A stretch of 64,000 nt of DNA. Source: Deltaproteobacteria bacterium UBA5205. Its GTDB lineage: Bacteria; Desulfobacterota; Syntrophorhabdia; Syntrophorhabdales; Syntrophorhabdaceae. The position numbers were made by a program, and so were the translations under genes. The notes under the pieces were generated by a model. It was given only the letters and a program-made list of their open reading frames with translations. It ran no database searches and was not told the DNA's origin. The stretch covers positions 1 to 64,000 of the forward strand of contig DHVP01000036.1 in NCBI GenBank assembly GCA_002412715.1, written 5' to 3'. Position 1 is the first letter of the stretch. Each line of letters begins with the position of its first letter. This document shows positions 59,776 to 64,000 of the stretch, one piece after another.

Positions 59776-61074
59776 ATGTTAATTTCACGAGAAATTATGT
59801 TTCTCTACCCGATTTGGATTCTTTTCGCCGGGGCTCCGGCGGTACTTCTTGTGGGCTTATTGGGCAAAAATCGCCTTATACCGCCCGTCATGTCTTTTTT
59901 CATCACGGCAAGCGGCGCCTCGATCCTCATCCCTTATCTGTCTTTCCGGCAACCCCGCGTGATCGCCTCCCCGGGAGGGTTTTTCAATTTCAGCCTGGAT
60001 GCTTTTACCGTCGCAGGCGCCCTGTGTGTCTGTGCTCTTTGCGCGGGATGTATTCCCTGGCTTGCGTCGGACAACGAACGTCCCGGCAGGCGGGCGGGAG
60101 AGGCTTTCGTGTTGGCCAACCTCGGTCTGGCCGTCGGTACCATGCTTGCGTCGGATCTGATGACACTCCTCCTCTTCGCCGAGGCCTCATACGTCCTGTT
60201 TTTTGGAGCGGCGCGAAAGAAGGGGAGCCCTGTTCGCGACGCGCTGTTTCTCGCACCCGCCGTGGCAGTGGTCATCGGCCTTTTCCTCTTCCGGAATGTG
60301 ACGGGCGCCGGACGGGACGCATTTTTGGCGGGACTGCCGGGATGGCTGCCTTTTATCCTGGCCGGATACGTTCTCTACAGGCTGTTCTTTATCCCCCTTT
60401 CCTTTTCATCGGATTGGAGGGCGAGAATTGCCGGCGAGCCGTTTTTGGCACTTCTCGCCATCATTTCCCTTTATGCGGAAGTCTTCCTCATGATGAGGGT
60501 TTCGCTTGTGAGCCCCGGGGCCCTGCGTGTCTTTCTTCCCGGCTCCCTGGCGGCAGCGGGGATATACCTGGTAATCGCCTCCCGCCAGAAGGACCCCGGC
60601 AAGATGGCGGTGTGTATTCTTTTTATTGTTACCGCGTGCATTACAGGGACTGCCTGCATAAGGGCTCTTGTCCCCGCCGGCGGCAACGCGGTGGCTGTGA
60701 TGGCATGCAGCAATCTGGCCGCCGCCGCCGGCCTGATTTTCGTCACCCGCGGATTCGAGAAGAGAGGGGGCAGGGCGATATCGGTCTTTTTTGTCGTTTT
60801 CGCCGCGGCACTCGCCGGGCTTCTCCCGATTGCAGGTCTCGTGGGGAGAATCGCCCTTTACCGGAGCATCGCGGGGGAGGGTGGATATGTGTCGATCGTC
60901 GCCTTCGTGTTTCTCGGTGTGAGCCTCCTGCCGGCTCTTCTCCTTGCCCGCTTCGGCCCTTTCGTCACAAACCGCTTCGGCGGGGCCATACAGGGAATGA
61001 GTGCGGGCGAGGCCCTTTCTCTGGGTATTATCCTTTTCAGTCTCTACCTGCCTTTGCTGTGCTATGCGAGATAG
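59776..61074 (+). CDS. Polytopic membrane protein, divergent proton-antiporter-like (NuoM/N-MrpD type)
   Basis: About 432 residues with some 13 membrane segments. The segment FSLDAFTVAGALCVCALC resembles the LDxLS(x)F motif of complex I and Mrp antiporter subunits, and LASDLMTLLLFAEASYVLFF resembles their conserved DLLxFxxFWE helix with the Glu kept. The lysines and histidines that follow in true pumps are hard to find, and no partner nuo, mrp or hyf gene is near. Treat as an orphan antiporter-like protein or a look-alike; confidence in the function is low. ATG 59776 or 59797 are possible starts. It is divergent from bamA. Confidence 0.6.
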   Translation: MLISREIMFLYPIWILFAGAPAVLLVGLLGKNRLIPPVMSFFITASGASILIPYLSFRQPRVIASPGGFFNFSLDAFTVAGALCVCALCAGCIPWLASDNERPGRRAGEAFVLANLGLAVGTMLASDLMTLLLFAEASYVLFFGAARKKGSPVRDALFLAPAVAVVIGLFLFRNVTGAGRDAFLAGLPGWLPFILAGYVLYRLFFIPLSFSSDWRARIAGEPFLALLAIISLYAEVFLMMRVSLVSPGALRVFLPGSLAAAGIYLVIASRQKDPGKMAVCILFIVTACITGTACIRALVPAGGNAVAVMACSNLAAAAGLIFVTRGFEKRGGRAISVFFVVFAAALAGLLPIAGLVGRIALYRSIAGEGGYVSIVAFVFLGVSLLPALLLARFGPFVTNRFGGAIQGMSAGEALSLGIILFSLYLPLLCYAR

Positions 61075-61115
61075 TGCTCCGCCCTTTAAGGGAAACGAAA
61101 TCTGTAAAGTGTGTG

Positions 61116-61775
61116 TTACCGTGATTTCGTTACGTTCGTTTTCGGGCAGATGTTATTGAGCGGGCATTGGCTGCATTTGGGAGAAAGGGGGGTGCAGATC
61201 CGTTTGCCAAAAGTGACAAGCAGGGAATTGTAGACGATCCAGTATTTGGGGGGCAATACCTGCCTCAACATCTCTTCGGTCTGGTGGGGATTTTTTGTCG
61301 AAACTATCCCGAGCCTGTTTGATATCCTGTGGACGTGTGTGTCCACGCATATCCCCGGTTTTCCGTATCCTTCGGTAACAACGAGATTCGCTGTCTTCCG
61401 GCCTATTCCTCTTATGGACAGAAGCTCTTCGATGGTGTCGGGGACCCTTCCGTCAAAAGATGTGATGAGGGTGCCGGCCACTTCCTTGAGTATCTTCGCC
61501 TTGTTTCGATAGAATCCCACGGGATAGATCATTCTCTCCAGGTCCCCCGTCGGGATGCGCAGAAGGTCCCGCGGTGTGCCCACATGAGGCATCAGCGCCT
61601 CCATTACCTTCTCAGTTGTCTCATCCTTTGTCCGAAGACTCAAGAGCGTACCGACGAGTACTACAAAAGGATCGCTTTTCTCGCCCCGCGATATGCGTGT
61701 GATGATCGGCGCGGCCTCTTCGGGGAAAAAGTCCGTGAGGGCTTTCATCATTACGTCAAAAGGGAACTTTGTCAT
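61116..61775 (-). CDS. nth: Endonuclease III (DNA glycosylase/AP lyase)
   Basis: A protein of 219 residues. The helix-hairpin-helix has catalytic K127 (SIRGIGRKTANLV), the catalytic Asp is D145 (CVDTHVHR), and the 4Fe-4S cluster cysteines C194, C201, C204 and C210 have the exact CX6CX2CX5C spacing. It removes oxidised pyrimidines and cuts abasic sites. It overlaps the end of the Mut7-C gene by 20 bases. Confidence 0.96.
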   Translation of the reverse strand: MTKFPFDVMMKALTDFFPEEAAPIITRISRGEKSDPFVVLVGTLLSLRTKDETTEKVMEALMPHVGTPRDLLRIPTGDLERMIYPVGFYRNKAKILKEVAGTLITSFDGRVPDTIEELLSIRGIGRKTANLVVTEGYGKPGICVDTHVHRISNRLGIVSTKNPHQTEEMLRQVLPPKYWIVYNSLLVTFGKRICTPLSPKCSQCPLNNICPKTNVTKSR

Positions 61776-62223
61776 GCTCTTTACACTTCACTCTTTCCAT
61801 CCACGCATGCATTTCATCGGCGTGGGAACCCTCCCAGTATACTTTTTTACAGGACGGGCAGGTTGTGAACCTGTCGTGATGGTGGTAGACGTACTCAGGG
61901 ACGAAGGGTTCGATCTCGTCTTTGGGCACATCGATCAGGACCGTGTTGCAGTCAAGACATCGTGTCATGAGAGCCGCGGGATCGATATAGGGTTCTATGA
62001 AGTCCTTAATTCCGACGAACTGTTCCTGCGGATCGTTTCCATGGACGACGATTGTATGGGGGCGAACGGTTCCGGTTTTTTTCTTTGTCAGGAAAAGTAT
62101 TTCCGGCGATGGCGCAGGGAAGGACCGAGGGTCATCTCCCTGGCGTATGTAGCGGGCATCGAAACCGAGTATCCTCAGGTAACGTGCCAGCTTTCCCAGC
62201 ATGACATCGCAGATGAAAATCAT
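61756..62223 (-). CDS. Mut7-C RNase-domain protein with zinc ribbon
   Basis: A protein of 155 residues. MIFICDVMLGKLARYLRILGFD is the Mut7-C/PIN-fold opening with its acidic residue, and the second half has CLDC and CPSC knuckles of a zinc ribbon. Proteins of this type are RNase-like; the bacterial function is not established. The start at 62223 overlaps the stop of the deaminase gene as ATGA; longer frames fall inside that gene. It is coupled to nth downstream. Confidence 0.85.
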   Translation of the reverse strand: MIFICDVMLGKLARYLRILGFDARYIRQGDDPRSFPAPSPEILFLTKKKTGTVRPHTIVVHGNDPQEQFVGIKDFIEPYIDPAALMTRCLDCNTVLIDVPKDEIEPFVPEYVYHHHDRFTTCPSCKKVYWEGSHADEMHAWMERVKCKEHDKVPF

Positions 62224-63476
62224 CGCTTGACGAGGGCGTGCGCTGCTTCGGATGCCCGCATCATAATCTCCTCTTCCCCGGGGACGACGCGGTTTTCCAT
62301 GAGAACCTCTCCCATGCATATGACCGTGTCGACAGCGGAGCCGTTAGCTGCATATACCATATCGGAGTAGATGTCGAAATTGGGAACGAACTCGGGTCGA
62401 TTGAGGTCGATAAGGATGATGTCGGGGCTCAGTCCTTCCGCTATCACCCACGTGCCCAGCCTGAAGATGTCGGCGGCGGTACGGGTGGCCATTTCCAGGG
62501 TCCGGCGTGCCGGGAGCATCGTCGGGTCGCCGGTATGGAACTTGGCGAGCAGAGATGCGAATTTCATCGTTTCCAGTACGTCGAGGTGGTTGTTGGAAGC
62601 GCAGCCGTCGGTTCCAAAACAGTAAGGTATCCCGGCCTCCTCGATGAGGCGGTGGGGAAAGACCTTCCCGACGGCAAGCTTGAGATTGGAGACGGGGACG
62701 TGGACAAGCCGTGCATCGCGCTCTTTCAGGATCTCTACATCGGCTTTGCCAAGCTGGCAACCGTGGCATCCGATATATCGTTGAGAGAAGAGCCCGATGG
62801 AATCGAGAAACTCCACGGGGGACATGTCGTATTTATCCCGCGAAAACCGGTCTTCATCGGCGGTTTCAGCGAGGTGCATGTGAATGAGGATGTCCTTTTC
62901 GGCTGCGAAATCGCGCATCCATTCCAGGCTTGCCTTCGACACGGTATAGAGTGCATGGGGACCGAAGGTGAAGGTCGCGTAAGGTTCGTAGTCTTTCGAG
63001 AGGGCGTAAAGGTCACGGTTGAGAGCTATCTGTTCCCGGCCCGTGCCTTCGTCAAACATGTCGATAAAGACGGCACTGATGAAACCGCGTATCTTCATGT
63101 CCTTAACGGCCCGGGCGGTTGCTTCCCAATGCCAGTACATATCGTTGAAGACGGTGACGCCGTTCTTGATCATCTCCAGGCAGGCGAGGCGTGCACCCAG
63201 GTAGACATCATCCTCGGTGAGTTTCGATTCAAGGACCCAGATCTTCTCCTCGAGCCAGTTCTTGAGGGGCATGTCATCGGCAAATCCCCGAAAGAGGGTC
63301 ATTGCGGCGTGGGTGTGACCGTTTATCAGGGAGGGCAGGGCGGCTTTGCCGCGGCCGTCTATCACTTTATCGGCAGTACGGGTGCATGAGGGGGAGATCT
63401 CGAGAATAAGACCGTTGTCCATGAAGATATCCGTGACCACGCCGTCAAGCAGAACGTGCCTGATGAGGATCGTCAT
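62220..63476 (-). CDS. mtaD: 5-methylthioadenosine/S-adenosylhomocysteine deaminase
   Basis: A protein of 418 residues of the amidohydrolase family. Metal ligands are H54 and H56 (NGHTHAAMTLFRG), a His in ILIHMHLAETADE near 195, and IPYCFGTDGCASNNHLD near 281 with the late Asp. The PLKNWLEEKIW motif near 72 marks the MTA/SAH deaminase subgroup. It would turn methylthioadenosine into methylthioinosine. It begins on the last base of the phosphorylase gene stop (TGATG). Confidence 0.9.
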   Translation of the reverse strand: MTILIRHVLLDGVVTDIFMDNGLILEISPSCTRTADKVIDGRGKAALPSLINGHTHAAMTLFRGFADDMPLKNWLEEKIWVLESKLTEDDVYLGARLACLEMIKNGVTVFNDMYWHWEATARAVKDMKIRGFISAVFIDMFDEGTGREQIALNRDLYALSKDYEPYATFTFGPHALYTVSKASLEWMRDFAAEKDILIHMHLAETADEDRFSRDKYDMSPVEFLDSIGLFSQRYIGCHGCQLGKADVEILKERDARLVHVPVSNLKLAVGKVFPHRLIEEAGIPYCFGTDGCASNNHLDVLETMKFASLLAKFHTGDPTMLPARRTLEMATRTAADIFRLGTWVIAEGLSPDIILIDLNRPEFVPNFDIYSDMVYAANGSAVDTVICMGEVLMENRVVPGEEEIMMRASEAAHALVKR

Positions 63477-64000
63477 CAGACTCCCCGGCCCCGTGAGATA
63501 AAGGCATTGAGGATATCTTCGACAGTTTTCAGATTACGTGCCACGTTTTCGTAGATCTCATCCATGGTCAAAGGTACCTTCATTATCCCGTGGCAGTAGT
63601 TGTCGATGGAGCAGATGCTCGCATAGGGCAGGCAGGATTCGATGGCCAGCGTCGCCTCCGAGGCAAGGGTCATGCCGACGATGTCTCCGAAGGGCTTGAG
63701 CATGTTTATCTCGGCCCGCGTCTCCAACCTCGGCCCGATGGTTTGGATATACGTGCCTCCCATCCGGACCGTCTTCGTATGCTTGCGGCATACCCCGTAT
63801 ACCTCACGGGCGAATTCCTCGTCCATCACGGGCACCATGAAACGCATCTCGTCATCGAAAAATGTTTCCGCGTGCCAGGGCGATGCGAAATCGTCGGGGA
63901 TAACGAGCGTGCCCGGTTTTATGGAAGGTTTGAGGCTCCCCACGGAATTGACGGCAAGTATCTTCGTGGCGCCCAGCTCCTTGAGGGCCCAAATGTTGGC
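63476..64000 (-). CDS. Methylthioadenosine/methylthioinosine phosphorylase, C-terminal part
   Basis: The frame is open to the end of the window, so the N-terminal third is missing. AVNSVGSLKPSIKPG, GPRLETRAEINMLK and GMTLASEATLAIE are typical of the MTA phosphorylase/PNP-II family. Since a deaminase for MTA follows and overlaps it, the likely substrate is methylthioinosine, giving hypoxanthine and methylthioribose 1-phosphate; plain MTA phosphorylase is the alternative. Confidence 0.85.
   Translation of the reverse strand, partial: ANIWALKELGATKILAVNSVGSLKPSIKPGTLVIPDDFASPWHAETFFDDEMRFMVPVMDEEFAREVYGVCRKHTKTVRMGGTYIQTIGPRLETRAEINMLKPFGDIVGMTLASEATLAIESCLPYASICSIDNYCHGIMKVPLTMDEIYENVARNLKTVEDILNAFISRGRGV

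Noticed and set aside
1..64000. CRISPR arrays, insertion sequences, prophage genes, tRNA and rRNA genes
   Set aside because: Looked for repeated spacers, transposase-like frames and tRNA T-loop signatures; none seen by eye.

Overview
The window is a gene-dense chromosome segment of about 55-60% GC with no tRNA, rRNA, CRISPR array, transposase or prophage gene that I can see. The gene content points to a Gram-negative, probably anaerobic deltaproteobacterium-like organism (Desulfobacterota). The signs are a complete outer-membrane and lipid A assembly operon, a DUF39 homocysteine-forming enzyme, NikR, a fused CobA-HemD protein and a long PurL with a PurS-like front end. Placement near Syntrophorhabdales is a guess that no marker gene here settles.

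Layout. 1-4040: 3' end of tex, an RcnB/CigR-like secreted protein, a small coiled-coil protein, an ankyrin protein and an MBL-fold hydrolase. 4040-10430: a gene-free block bounded by inverted repeats, then tamA-tamB (minus strand). 11018-16706 (plus): a membrane sugar-dehydratase front end fused to a DegT aminotransferase, a TIM-barrel sugar isomerase and purL. 16917-22291 (minus): panB-panC-panD behind a terminator-like leader hairpin, a zinc-ribbon protein, then an MBL hydrolase, a PP-loop ATPase and the DUF39 homocysteine enzyme. 22413-29542 (minus): the translation and isoprenoid/phospholipid run rpsB-tsf-pyrH-frr-uppS-cdsA-dxr-rseP-tsaB, with a good promoter upstream of rpsB. 29698-36327: a five-PAS protein without an output domain; a 42-residue basic peptide gene coupled by ATGA to a radical SAM gene; a LytS/LytT-type two-component pair. 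36328-39373: repeat-like hairpins, two small unknown genes, cobA-hemD (apparently leaderless) and nikR. 39892-47856 (plus): a thioester alpha-2-macroglobulin and PBP1C pair; then cspA. 48198-59686 (minus): bamA-ompH-lpxD-fabZ-lpxA-gfo-lpxB-msbA-lysophospholipid acyltransferase-waaA-mazG. 59776-64000: an orphan antiporter-like membrane protein, nth, a Mut7-C RNase-like gene, and a methylthioadenosine/SAH deaminase with a purine-nucleoside phosphorylase.

How the genes work together. The bamA-to-waaA run makes and exports lipid A-Kdo and inserts outer-membrane proteins; tamA-tamB add lipid transport and translocation; A2M-PBP1C guards and repairs the periplasm. The dxr, uppS and cdsA genes supply isoprenoid and phospholipid precursors. 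The pan genes make pantothenate. The deaminase/phosphorylase pair probably salvages methylthioadenosine.

Most notable observations: the dehydratase-aminotransferase fusion; the basic microprotein coupled to a radical SAM enzyme with CX4CX2C spacing; an A9 tract that splits the lysophospholipid acyltransferase and could be crossed by slippage; the leaderless cobA-hemD promoter; and the terminator-like hairpin directly in front of panB. All coordinates come from reading the sequence; no database search was run.
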